A stretch of 41,519 nucleotides of DNA from the NCBI GenBank assembly GCA_050014355.1, contig JBEKDL010000007.1, positions 1 through 41,519 on the forward strand, given 5' to 3'. The first letter of the stretch is position 1. Each line of letters begins with the position of its first letter. Below the pieces are notes generated by a model, which saw only the letters and a list, made by a program, of their open reading frames with translations, searched no databases and was not told the origin of the DNA. Below, piece after piece: positions 27,006-36,500 of this stretch. The position numbers and the translations under genes are program-made. The DNA is from Fen-1077 sp050014355. Its GTDB lineage: Bacteria > Chloroflexota > Dehalococcoidia > Dehalococcoidales > RBG-16-60-22.

Positions 27006-27317
27006 ATGACCATCGGCCTGCAACATTACCTGGTGCTCTCGGCGGTGCTTTTCTGCATCGGACTTTTCGGCGCGCTGACCCGGCGCAACGCGGTGGTCAT
27101 CCTGATGTGCATCGAGCTGATGCTGAACGCGGTGAATATCTCCCTGGTGGCCTTTTCCAGCTATATCGTGCCCCAGCTGCTTACCGGGCAGGTCTTCGCT
27201 ATCTTCGTGATGGTCGTGGCCGCCGCCGAGATAGCGGTGGGCCTGGCGATAGTGCTGGCCATCTTCCGCGGCCTGGCAAATATAGATACGAACAATATTA
27301 ATCTTTTGAAGTGGTGA
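27006..27317 (+). CDS. nuoK: Complex I subunit K
   Basis: A 103-residue three-helix membrane subunit. The conserved glutamates of the proton path are visible in MCIELMLNAVNI near residue 36 and in VVAAAEIAVGLAIV near 72. GAGGGAGAAATAGCAAA precedes the ATG. A 155-bp gap with a REPIN-like repeat follows, the first sizeable gap in this otherwise overlapping operon. Confidence 0.95.
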   Translation: MTIGLQHYLVLSAVLFCIGLFGALTRRNAVVILMCIELMLNAVNISLVAFSSYIVPQLLTGQVFAIFVMVVAAAEIAVGLAIVLAIFRGLANIDTNNINLLKW

Positions 27318-27340
27318 AAATAATTATAACTGAATTAAAA

Positions 27341-27457
27341 TGTCATTGCGAGACCATTCCGCCGCAGGTGGAAGGCGAAGCAATCTCCGACCTCGGATTG
27401 ATATAGCGATTGAGATTGCCACGTCGTCCCGATAAATCGGGACTCCTCGCAATGACA
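27341..27457. repeat. REPIN-like inverted element, copy 2 (nuoK-DUF2007 gap)
   Basis: Perfect 12-bp terminal inverted repeats TGTCATTGCGAG (27341-27352) and its complement (27446-27457). Inner hairpin TCCCGATAAATCGGGA lies in the right half. That right half (from GATTGCC near 27414) is nearly identical to the right half of the copy ending at 38546, while the left half is unlike the other copies. Confidence 0.85.
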
Positions 27458-27472
27458 GTGTGAAGAGAGAAT

Positions 27473-27667
27473 ATGTGGGTAGAAGTTAAAAAAGCCAAAA
27501 CGCTGGCCATCGCCGAAATGTGGAAGGAATGCTTCGAGGGCGAAGGCGTGCCCGCGCGCATCATGCCCGTGACCGGCTTGCCCATCGGCCAGGAAATTAC
27601 CGATTACTCCATCATGGTGCCCAAGGACAAAGAGCACGTGATTAGGGATATTTTAAGGAAGCTATGA
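27473..27667 (+). CDS. DUF2007-like small protein inside the nuo operon
   Basis: A 64-residue soluble protein. MWVEVKKAKTLAIAEMWKECFEGEGVPARI and a C-terminal VPKDKEHVIRDILRKL match by eye the DUF2007 (putative signal-transducing protein) pattern, in which an alpha/beta unit resembles PII-like or ACT-type small domains. GAGAGA lies before the ATG. It overlaps nuoL by four bases (ATGA), so it is translationally coupled to a pump subunit. Role unknown; an assembly or regulatory factor of the complex is possible (inference). Confidence 0.7.
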   Translation: MWVEVKKAKTLAIAEMWKECFEGEGVPARIMPVTGLPIGQEITDYSIMVPKDKEHVIRDILRKL

Positions 27668-29691
27668 TACCGCACCAGCTAATCTGGCTTATCATGCTGC
27701 TGCCCGGGTTCGCTTTCGTCATCAACGGGCTGCTGATGAGGCCTTTCGTCAACCGGAAATCGAAGGCCTACGGCTATGTCACCGTCCTGGCCATCGGTAT
27801 CTCGGCCGTTTTCGCCATCTGGGCGCTTTTCTCGGTGATGTCCGCGGCCGACCACCAGATAGCAGTGCCGGACGTCAACTGGCTGGTCATCGGCAATTTC
27901 AATTTTCATGTCGGCGTCATCATGGACCAGCTGGCGGCGCTAATGGTCGTCGTCGTCTCCGTCGTCTCGCTCATGGTACAGATATACTCGCTGGGCTATA
28001 TGGCCCACGACGAAGCCGGCTACTACCGCTACTATACCTACATGTCCCTGTTCACCTTCGCCATGCTGGGGCTGGTGCTGGCCGATAACCTGCTTTTCAC
28101 CTACGTTTTCTGGGAGATGGTGGGGCTGTGCTCTTACCTGCTCATCGGTTTCTGGTTCCATAAGAAGTCCGCCGCCGATGCCGCCAAGAAAGCCTTCATC
28201 GTCACGCGCATTGGCGACTTCGGTTTCCTGATAGGGATACTGGTTCTTTATACAAACATGCATACCCTGGACATCTACCGGCTGCACGAGCTGGCTGTCA
28301 CCGGTGTGCTTGGCGGCGCGGTGCTCATGTGGGCTGCTATCGGCATCTTTGCCGGGGCTATCGGCAAGAGCGCCCAGTTCCCGCTGCACGTGTGGCTGCC
28401 GGACGCCATGGAAGGCCCCACACCGGTCAGCGCCCTTATCCATTCCGCCACGATGGTCTGCGCCGGCGTCTTCCTGGTGGCGCGCACGATGCCCCTTTTC
28501 GTTTATTCGCAGCAGGCGATTACGACTGTGGCCGTCATCGGGGGTTTTACGGCGATTTTCGCGGCCACGATGGGGCTGGTAGCTAACGATATCAAGCGCG
28601 TGCTGGCGTATTCCACCATCAGCCAGATAGGTTACATGATGCTGGGGCTGGGGGTAGTCGGCCTGGCGCTTTCCCGCCAAATCAGCGGCGGCCAGCTACG
28701 TGTTGGCACGGACGAGCTGCTCATCATCACCCGGGGCGCGGTGGCCGTGGGCATGTTCCACCTGTTCACCCACGCTTTCTTCAAGGCGCTCCTGTTCATG
28801 GGCGCCGGCAGCGTCAACCACTCCACCGGCACTTTCGATATGCGTTTGATGGGCGGCCTGCGCAGGACGATGCCCTGGACCTATGCTACTTTCCTGGTGG
28901 GGTCTTTGAGCCTGGCGGGAATCTGGCCGCTGGCCGGTTTTTGGAGCAAGGATGGAATCCTGCTGAACGCTTTCACGAGCCAGCCCGTCCTTTTCTGGCT
29001 CGCCATGATAACTGTTTTCCTGACGGCTTTTTACATGTTTCGCGCTATCTTTATGACTTTCCACGGCGAGTACCACGGCGGCGCCACAGAACAGGATGAA
29101 AAACCCCACGGCAAACTCGATGAACCGGGCACTCATACCCATGAATCGCCTTGGGTAATGGTCGGGCCGCTGGTATTCCTGGCCATACTGGCCATCATCG
29201 CGGGCTGGTGGAACCTTACCGGCGCTTTCGACTCCTTCTTCGGGCACGAAGGGGAGGCCCAGAGCGCGGGCGCTGCTTTCTTGAGCGTTTTCACGCACAC
29301 GGTAAACGGGATACCGCTGCCGCTGCTGTCGCTATTAATCGCCCTGCTTGGTATTTTCTGTGCTTACGCCATCTACCTGAAACGGTGGGTAAGCGCCGAT
29401 TCTCTGGGTAAAGCGTTCGGCCCGCTTTATAAGCTGGCCTTCCGCAAGTATTTCTTCGACGACCTATATGAAAACATTATCGTAAAAATCGGCTTGATTA
29501 AAGGTCTTTTCAACGGCTTCGAGATATTCGACCGCCGCGGCGTCGACGGCGCGGTCAACGGCGTGTCCGATGTCGTATTGAGCGGCGGTCGAGCGATAAG
29601 GAAAGCGCAGACGGGGCAGTTGCAGCTTTACGGGCTGCTCATCGGCATCGGCGTGGTAGTAATAGCGCTGTGCGTATTTTTTTTTCGATAA
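27664..29691 (+). CDS. nuoL: Complex I subunit L (antiporter-like)
   Basis: A 675-residue antiporter-like proton-pumping subunit with about 16 helices and a long lateral helix near the C-terminus. The signature YVFWEMVGLCSYLLIGFWFHKKSA near residue 144, GKSAQFPLHVWLPDAMEGPTPVSALIHSATMV near 236 and the lysine in NDIKRVLAYSTISQIGYM near 307 are all intact. A hydrophilic histidine-rich loop (HGEYHGGATEQDEKPHGK) lies near 465. It ends in VFFFR encoded by a run of nine Ts, one codon before the stop. Confidence 0.95.
   Translation: MIPHQLIWLIMLLPGFAFVINGLLMRPFVNRKSKAYGYVTVLAIGISAVFAIWALFSVMSAADHQIAVPDVNWLVIGNFNFHVGVIMDQLAALMVVVVSVVSLMVQIYSLGYMAHDEAGYYRYYTYMSLFTFAMLGLVLADNLLFTYVFWEMVGLCSYLLIGFWFHKKSAADAAKKAFIVTRIGDFGFLIGILVLYTNMHTLDIYRLHELAVTGVLGGAVLMWAAIGIFAGAIGKSAQFPLHVWLPDAMEGPTPVSALIHSATMVCAGVFLVARTMPLFVYSQQAITTVAVIGGFTAIFAATMGLVANDIKRVLAYSTISQIGYMMLGLGVVGLALSRQISGGQLRVGTDELLIITRGAVAVGMFHLFTHAFFKALLFMGAGSVNHSTGTFDMRLMGGLRRTMPWTYATFLVGSLSLAGIWPLAGFWSKDGILLNAFTSQPVLFWLAMITVFLTAFYMFRAIFMTFHGEYHGGATEQDEKPHGKLDEPGTHTHESPWVMVGPLVFLAILAIIAGWWNLTGAFDSFFGHEGEAQSAGAAFLSVFTHTVNGIPLPLLSLLIALLGIFCAYAIYLKRWVSADSLGKAFGPLYKLAFRKYFFDDLYENIIVKIGLIKGLFNGFEIFDRRGVDGAVNGVSDVVLSGGRAIRKAQTGQLQLYGLLIGIGVVVIALCVFFFR
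29677..29685 (+). other. T9 slippery run at the nuoL 3' end
   Basis: Nine consecutive Ts encode F-F-F in nuoL, followed by CGA and the TAA stop (29689-29691). Codons at 29680-29685 preceded by T at 29679 form T_TTT_TTT in nuoL phase, a canonical -1 slippery heptamer. A -1 slip enters a frame open to 30332. No obvious stimulatory pseudoknot or upstream Shine-Dalgarno was seen. Confidence 0.5.
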
Positions 29692-29717
29692 ATTATGTTA
29701 ATGTCGATTTAAGCAAT

Positions 29718-30332
29718 ATGGAATTAAATAATTGGATCGCTGCATCCACAGGGATAGTCTTATTAGCAGCTGCAATTTTTGCTTGGAAGAGTTATAGGCA
29801 GGCAAGCAAACAAGCAACTTGGGAAGCAACTAACGAAATTTATAAAGAATGGTGGGGTAAGAAATTACGTGAACTAAGGCACTATTTTTATGAAGTATTT
29901 TTACCGAAATATAAGAGTGAACTTAAGGGTAAACTCTCTGGAAAAGGAATGAAAGAAATTGGAGAATTACACCCTGATATAAGGAAATTATGTTATTTTT
30001 TTGACCGTGTTGGTTGGTTAGGAGCTGCTAATCTGATAGATGTGGGATATGTCATGGGACCGATGCAACACAGTGTTCGCCGTCTTTGGTTGATAATGGA
30101 GAAAAACATAACTAGAGAAAGAGAATTTAGTACTACAAAGCTTCTTGACTCAGTATATTTATCAGGCTTTGAATGGCTTTTTAAACGCTCGGAGAAAAAA
30201 CCTCAAGCGAAATTAATTAGAAGTAAATTTAATAATCCGAGATTACTTTCAAGAGCTCAATATAAAAAAATGCAAAATGAAATAGATGAAGATGAAAAAG
30301 GATTCCATAAGGACTATTTAGGGGATAATTAA
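29718..30332 (+). CDS. AT-rich orphan membrane-anchored protein between nuoL and nuoM
   Basis: 204 residues from the ATG at 29718; the frame is open from 29670. One N-terminal transmembrane helix (about residues 6-23, IAASTGIVLLAAAIFAW) is followed by a basic, helical cytosolic domain rich in W, Y, K and R (TNEIYKEWWGKKLRELRHYF). It loosely resembles DUF4760-type proteins; this is a weak match by eye. One sampled 60-base line (29881) has 17 G/C against 35 in a nuoM line (30361), and codons favour A/T endings, so it was probably acquired. The ATG has no Shine-Dalgarno. Expression may rely on coupling to nuoL or on slippage at the T9 run. Its last codons contain the nuoM ribosome binding site. 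Confidence 0.7.
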   Translation: MELNNWIAASTGIVLLAAAIFAWKSYRQASKQATWEATNEIYKEWWGKKLRELRHYFYEVFLPKYKSELKGKLSGKGMKEIGELHPDIRKLCYFFDRVGWLGAANLIDVGYVMGPMQHSVRRLWLIMEKNITREREFSTTKLLDSVYLSGFEWLFKRSEKKPQAKLIRSKFNNPRLLSRAQYKKMQNEIDEDEKGFHKDYLGDN

Positions 30333-31826
30333 TTGGGCTTTAATTATTTAACGACCATACTCTTCCTGCCGGCGGCGGGCGCTATCGTTATCGCTTTATC
30401 TAAAGGCGCCGATGAAAGGCTCATCAAGCGTCTGGCCGTCGTTTTCACCGCGGTGCCGCTGGCGCTGGTTATTTACCTCTTTATCGCTTTCGACCGCTCG
30501 TCCTCAATGGCTGGGGTCATCCAGTTCGAGGAAAAGTACCTCTGGATAGCGCCGCTCAACGCGTACTACCACCTGGGCGTGGACGGCTTGAGCCTGCCGC
30601 TGCTACTGCTGACGACTTTCCTCGGCTTCCTGGCGGTGCTCATCTCCTGGAAAGTCCACGAGCGGCCGCGCGAGTTCTTCGCCTGGCTGCTCCTGCTGGA
30701 AACGAGCATTATCGGCGTGTTCGTCTCCCTCGACCTGCTGCTTTTCTTTGTCATGTGGGAGATAGAAGTTATCCCGATGTACTTCCTCATCTCCATCTGG
30801 GGCTCCGGGCGCAAAGACTACTCGGCTATCAAGTACGTGATATACACCCTGTTCGGCAGCGCTTTCATGCTGGCGGGCATCTTGAGTCTGTATTTCACCA
30901 CCGGCAGCTTGAGCATGGTGGATATCACCAATCACGGGCTGGGCATGGCGCAGTCGGTAATGCCCGCCGCAGCCATTTTTTTCCTGCTCTTTATCGGTTT
31001 CGCCGTGAAGCTGCCGGTCTTCCCGCTGCACACCTGGCTGCCGGACGCCCATACCGACGCCCCCACCGCCGTCAGCGTGATGCTGGCGGGCGTACTCATC
31101 AAGATGGGCGGCTACGGGATGATCCGCCTCTGCGTGAGCATGTTCCCCGGTCCGGCCCACCAGTATGCCCAACTGTTAATTATACTGGCGCTCATCGGTA
31201 TCCTCTACGGCGCCGCCGTCACCCTGATGCAGAACGATATCAAGCGGATGATTGCTTACAGCAGCATCAGCCATATGGGCTACGTGCTGCTTGGCATCTT
31301 CGCGCTGGGGCAGGTCAGCCTGACCGGCGCCGCCCTGCAGATGTTCAGTCACGGCATCGTCACCGGGCTGCTCTTCGCCATGGCCGGGCTGGTCATCCAC
31401 AATGTTGAAGTGCGCGACCTGCGTAAGCTCGGCGGGCTGGCGCGGCAGGTGCCGGTAATGGCGGCGGTCTTTTCCATCGCCGGGCTGGCCTCGCTGGGGC
31501 TGCCCACCACCAGCGGCTTCGCCGCCGAGTTCCTCGTCTTCCTGGGCAGCTACAGCAGCGGTATCGTACCTCACGTGCAGGTGTATACCATCATCGCGGT
31601 CATCGGCGTCGTGCTGACGGCAGGGTATATCCTGTGGATGCTCCAGCGCGCTTTCTTCGGGCCAGTCAAAGAGGAGTTTAAAGAGGTTAAAGACGCCGAT
31701 AACCTGGAGAAAGTGTACATGTTCGTGCTGGTGGCGGTGATAATGCTCGTCGGCATCTACCCGGCGATATTAACGGATGTCTTTAAAATGGGCATCGCAC
31801 CCATTGTAAAACTGATTGGTGGCTAA
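30333..31826 (+). CDS. nuoM: Complex I subunit M (antiporter-like)
   Basis: A 497-residue pumping subunit with about 14 helices. FFVMWEIEVIPMYFLISIWG near residue 137 has the conserved glutamate, FAVKLPVFPLHTWLPDAHTDAPTAVSVMLAGVLIKMGGYG near 222 the central lysines, and NDIKRMIAYSSISHMGYVL the second-half signature. The start is TTG immediately after the orphan gene's stop; AGGGG at 30320-30324 is the ribosome binding site, inside the orphan gene. Confidence 0.95.
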   Translation: MGFNYLTTILFLPAAGAIVIALSKGADERLIKRLAVVFTAVPLALVIYLFIAFDRSSSMAGVIQFEEKYLWIAPLNAYYHLGVDGLSLPLLLLTTFLGFLAVLISWKVHERPREFFAWLLLLETSIIGVFVSLDLLLFFVMWEIEVIPMYFLISIWGSGRKDYSAIKYVIYTLFGSAFMLAGILSLYFTTGSLSMVDITNHGLGMAQSVMPAAAIFFLLFIGFAVKLPVFPLHTWLPDAHTDAPTAVSVMLAGVLIKMGGYGMIRLCVSMFPGPAHQYAQLLIILALIGILYGAAVTLMQNDIKRMIAYSSISHMGYVLLGIFALGQVSLTGAALQMFSHGIVTGLLFAMAGLVIHNVEVRDLRKLGGLARQVPVMAAVFSIAGLASLGLPTTSGFAAEFLVFLGSYSSGIVPHVQVYTIIAVIGVVLTAGYILWMLQRAFFGPVKEEFKEVKDADNLEKVYMFVLVAVIMLVGIYPAILTDVFKMGIAPIVKLIGG

Positions 31827-31838
31827 GGAGAGGTGTAG

Positions 31839-33317
31839 TTGGATTTAACTAAAGTCATACCGGAGATAACGCTGGCGGTCTTCGCCATCGCCGTCATCCT
31901 GCTCGACCTTGGCGTGCGGCAGAAGTCCGTCTTACAGTGGGTGAGCGTGGCCGGGCTGGCCATCTCCGGCGGCGTCTCCATCGCAATGTGGGGCGGCAAC
32001 TACTCTCCCCAGTTCAACAAGATGCTGGCGGTGGACGATTTCGCCCTGTTTTTCAAGATATTGTTCGCTGGTATCGCGATACTGGTCATCCTGGCCACCA
32101 CCGATTACGCTAAAAAGTTCGAGCGCTTCCAGGGAGAATATTACGCCCTAATTTTACTCTCGACGCTGGGCATGATGCTCATGGCCGCCACCGCCGACCT
32201 TATTTCGCTTTATGTTTCGGTGGAGCTGACCAGCATCTCCCTCTACGTGCTGGTGAGCTTCCTCAAGGATAAAAAATCCACCGAAGCCTCGCTGAAATAC
32301 CTGCTGCTGGGAGCAGTGGCCTCGGCGGTGCTGCTCTACGGCATGGCGATGGTATTTGGCTTCACCGGCCAGACGCAGCTGGGCGCCATCGCTAACGCGA
32401 TACAGGCGATGAGGCTGAACTCGCTAATCTCAAGTCCTGCCCTGCTGATGGGCATCATCATGCTGATAGCCGGTTTCGGCTTCAAAATAGCCGCCGTGCC
32501 TTTCCAGATGTGGGTGCCGGACGTTTACGAAGGCGCGCCCACGCCCATTACGGCCTATCTTTCCGTCGCGAGCAAGGCCGCCGGTTTTGCTGTCATCCTG
32601 CGGGTATTTCTCAGCTCTTTCCATGCTAACGGCTCTATAGGCGAGGGCTGGGGCATGATATACGCCGCGCTAGCGGTCATAACGATGATCATCGGTAACG
32701 TCGTAGCCATTCCGCAAACCAACATCAAACGGATGCTGGGGTACTCCAGCATCGCCCAGGCGGGTTATCTCATGGTAGGCCTGGCAGCCACCGGTGTGTT
32801 CAATCCAACAGCGTCAAAATTACCGCTTGGCGTAATGGCACAAGGCGGCGTTATTTTCTTCCTCACCAGCTATGCCCTGACCAACCTCGGGGCATTTATC
32901 GCCATCATAATTATCTCTAATAAAATTAACAGCGATGAAATTGCTGATTTCGCCGGTATGGGCAAGCGTGCTCCCCTGTTAGCGCTGGCGCTCACTTTCT
33001 GTCTCATTTCTCTCGTCGGCATACCGCCGGCGGCCGGTTTTATGGCCAAGTTCTATCTTTTCCGCGCCGCCGTCCTGAACGACCTGCTCTGGCTGGTGGT
33101 CATCGCCGTAATTAACAGCGTAATCTCGGCCTACTACTATCTGCGCGTGGGCAAGGTCATGTGGTTCAATGAGCCAGCTTCGTCAGAGAATATTCCATCT
33201 TCCAGCGCTCCTAAGGTCGCTCTATTCATCTGCTCGCTGGGCGTGCTACTGCTGGGCATTATCCCCGGCTCGGTAATGCGCCTAGCGGAAATCGCCGGCA
33301 AGCTGCTTAACTTCTAA
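31839..33317 (+). CDS. nuoN: Complex I subunit N (antiporter-like)
   Basis: A 492-residue pumping subunit. YVSVELTSISLYVLVSFLKDKKSTEASLKYLLLGAVASA near residue 127, FKIAAVPFQMWVPDVYEGAPTPITAYLSVASKAAGFA near 212 and NIKRMLGYSSIAQAGYLMVGL near 296 are intact. TTG start behind AAGGAGAGG. It is the last recognisable nuo gene; nuoE, nuoF and nuoG do not follow. No clear terminator hairpin was seen in the 200 bp after it. Confidence 0.95.
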   Translation: MDLTKVIPEITLAVFAIAVILLDLGVRQKSVLQWVSVAGLAISGGVSIAMWGGNYSPQFNKMLAVDDFALFFKILFAGIAILVILATTDYAKKFERFQGEYYALILLSTLGMMLMAATADLISLYVSVELTSISLYVLVSFLKDKKSTEASLKYLLLGAVASAVLLYGMAMVFGFTGQTQLGAIANAIQAMRLNSLISSPALLMGIIMLIAGFGFKIAAVPFQMWVPDVYEGAPTPITAYLSVASKAAGFAVILRVFLSSFHANGSIGEGWGMIYAALAVITMIIGNVVAIPQTNIKRMLGYSSIAQAGYLMVGLAATGVFNPTASKLPLGVMAQGGVIFFLTSYALTNLGAFIAIIIISNKINSDEIADFAGMGKRAPLLALALTFCLISLVGIPPAAGFMAKFYLFRAAVLNDLLWLVVIAVINSVISAYYYLRVGKVMWFNEPASSENIPSSSAPKVALFICSLGVLLLGIIPGSVMRLAEIAGKLLNF

Positions 33318-33448
33318 ATATTCCGCGGCGTCATAGTACTTCCAGTCCCCTCCCCGAACATGAGTCAGCTTTTCTTTATGTTTCAAAAACCCGATAACGC
33401 CTCCCGTACCAGTACTAATTTACCTGTTACTCCCCTACCAAATGACTA

Positions 33449-33477
33449 TTGGCTGTAATCCCGTAGACAAATACAAT
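33449..33477 (+). promoter_or_regulatory. Promoter of the CARDB surface-protein gene
   Basis: TTGGCT (33449-33454), 17-bp spacer, TACAAT (33472-33477). Initiation near 33484 leaves a leader of about 45 nt. Confidence 0.55.
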
Positions 33478-33529
33478 AAATATAACAACCGATATAAGCC
33501 GATTATTCCTTGAGCGGAGGATGCGTTCC

Positions 33530-36500
33530 TTGCCAGTTTATCCCGGCGCAATCAAGAAGATATTATCTACAGCCATTTTATTGCTGATTTTGCTTCCCGT
33601 AGTCACGATATCGGTTGTTAAAAGCACGCCGGTATCGGCCGATTCTGGCCCGGACCTCATCGTGCAGGATATTGCGCTTTCGCCCTCCGAACCTGCCATC
33701 GACGATACCGTAACTATCACCGTGACCGTGAAAAACCAGGGCACCGCTTTAGCCGGTCAAAACTACCTTGTCTGCTATGTGGATAGTGCTATCCTGGCCA
33801 CGGTGCCTGTCAATGCGCTCCAGGCCGGTACCATGGCCACGGCCACTTTCACCTGGAGGGCAGACGGTGGCTCGCACACTATCAAGGCAATAGCCGATTC
33901 CACCGATATTATCATCGAGGGCAATGAGACCAACAATACCAGGACATACAGCATCACGACACGGGCAGCGGATTTAATCGTCCAATCTATCACCTGGGCG
34001 CCGGCCAGCCCGTCACGGGGTGATGCCGTTGTTTTCAGCGTAATCATTAAAAACCAGGGAAATGCCAGTTCCCGCCCGACTAATATAGACTTGTACATCG
34101 ATGGCGCCTCCCGGGGCAACCAGGATATCCTCGCTATCGATCCCGGCACCACGGCCACCAGGACCTATAACTGGGTAGCTTTGTTCGGCCAGCACGCCAT
34201 CAAGGCAGTTGTCGATGAACTCAACAATGTGAAGGAGAGCAACGAGAGCAATAATGAATACACGGCAACCTACACAACGTCTCCGCCTGACCTTATCATC
34301 GATAAAATTACCTGGGCGCCGTTAAATCCATCGAAAAACGATACCGTAAGCATTAATGCCACGGTAAAAAACCAGGGCAGCGGCCGCGCGGATGCCTGTC
34401 ATGTGGCCTACTTTATCGATGGCGAGCTTAAGTCCACGGTGCCGGCAAACGCTCTGGAAGCCGGCGCCTCGGTGAACGTCACCTTCAACTGGACAGTCAC
34501 ATCCGATAAACTTCAGGTCAGGACCGTCGTAGACTATTACCAGAATGTGTCGGAGAGCGACGAGACCAACAATGAGAAAACGGCCACTATCTCCACTCTC
34601 GCGCCCGATTTAGCGGTAACCAGCATCACCTGGTCGCCGATAAACGCCGCGGTCGGTGATACGGTAAGTATCAATGCTACGATTAAAAACCTGGGCGGCG
34701 GGAGGTCGGAAAAAACCCATGCAGCCTGCATTATCGATAACGTTGTCACTTCATCTCCGGATATCCCTGAAATAATCGGCGGTGGTGAGGCTGTACTGAC
34801 TTTTTCCTGGGTGGCGACGGGGGGCTCTCACACCATCAGAGTCATCGCGGACTACGATAATCTGATAGAAGAGACCACTAAAGACAATAATTCGCTTAGC
34901 GTTACCGTCAATGTCATACCCCCTGACCTCGTTATTCCCATTATCAGTTGGTCGCCAGCCAACTTTTCTATAGATGACGTCGTGACCTTCACCGTAAATA
35001 TAACGAATAATGGCGGTGGCAGAGCCGAGAATTTTAACGTAGCTTACTTCATGGATGGTTCACAGGTGGCCGAAGACTTTGTCGGCAGGTTGGATGCCGG
35101 AGCTTCGACTAACCGTACCTGCACCTGGAAAGCGATTAACGGCCGCCACACTTTCAAGGCGGTAGCCGATGTTAACAATATGGTCATCGAGGATGAAAAA
35201 AATAATAACGAGAATTTTGTGACCGTCGCGCCCAATATGCCGGATTTATCTGTCGATACGGTCACGTGGTCGCCGGCCGATATCAAGGCCGGCAGCCAGA
35301 TTACTTTTGATATCTCTATTAAAAATCTGGGGACCTTAACCGCCGGGCCTTCGAGAGTCGCTTATTATACCGACGGCGCGGCAGCCGGGTACACCGACAT
35401 CGGGCAACTGGATGCCGGCGCCGCGGTGACCTTACATTTCATGTGGAACGCTCTAGCCGGCCTGCACACTATCGATATCGTCGCCGATTCCGCTAATAAA
35501 ATTTCCGAGATAGATGAAAGCAATAACAAGAAAACGGTGAGCCTGCCGCCTCCCGACCTCATCGTGCCGGGAATCACGTGGTCACCGGCGGGCGCCAGCA
35601 CCGGGGACAACGTAACCATCACGGCAACCATTAAAAACCAGGGCAACAGCCGCTCTCAAAACACGCAGGCGACCTGTTACGTTGACGGCTTACCAATCGG
35701 GACCAAAGACCTGCCGGAAATAGATGCCGGCGGCTCGTTAACGATGACGTTCAACTGGGCGGCGGCGGCGGGTAAGCACAAAATAAAAGTGACCGCCGAT
35801 GTGAATAACCGGGTGACCGAGTCCGATGAGACCAATAACAGTAAGGAAATAGACTTCGGCACTCTGACACCTGACCTGACTATTCCGGACATCAGCTGGC
35901 TCATGGAAAACCCGCTGACCGATGATAAAGTTAATGTCACCATTACCGTTAGGAACCAGGGCACAGGGACCGCCGGGGCATCCAGGTTAACGTATATCGT
36001 CGATAATATGCCCGGCGTTGCGGTGAATATCGCCTCGCTACCGGCCGGGGGCACCTCCAACGTATCATTTTCCTCATACCTCAAAGCAGGCTCGCATACG
36101 GTCAGCGCGACCATAGACTCCAACAATAAGATTGCCGAGCTGGATGAATCAAACAATACGAAAGTGTTGACTTTCGATACCATCGTCCCGGACCTTAATA
36201 TTACGTCGATATCGGTATCGCCGGTAACCGCCCTGCCCGGAGATAATGTGACCATTACGGTTAAGGTAGAGAACCGGGGCAGAGATAAGGCTACAAATAC
36301 GAAGCTGTCGCTATCGATTGATGGCGCCAGCGCCGGCTCGGCCGTTATTAAGGAGATAGGCATGGGCGCGATGGCTTCACAGGACTTTAACTGGAAAGCT
36401 GCGGTGGGAACTCATCAGATAATCGCTCTTGCCGACCCCGATAATCTTATCCTTGAAAGCAACAAGACTAATAACTCGAAGTCCAGGACGATATCCATCG

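Noticed and set aside
33318..33448. Intrinsic terminator after nuoN
   Set aside because: No stable hairpin followed by a T-run could be found in this stretch.
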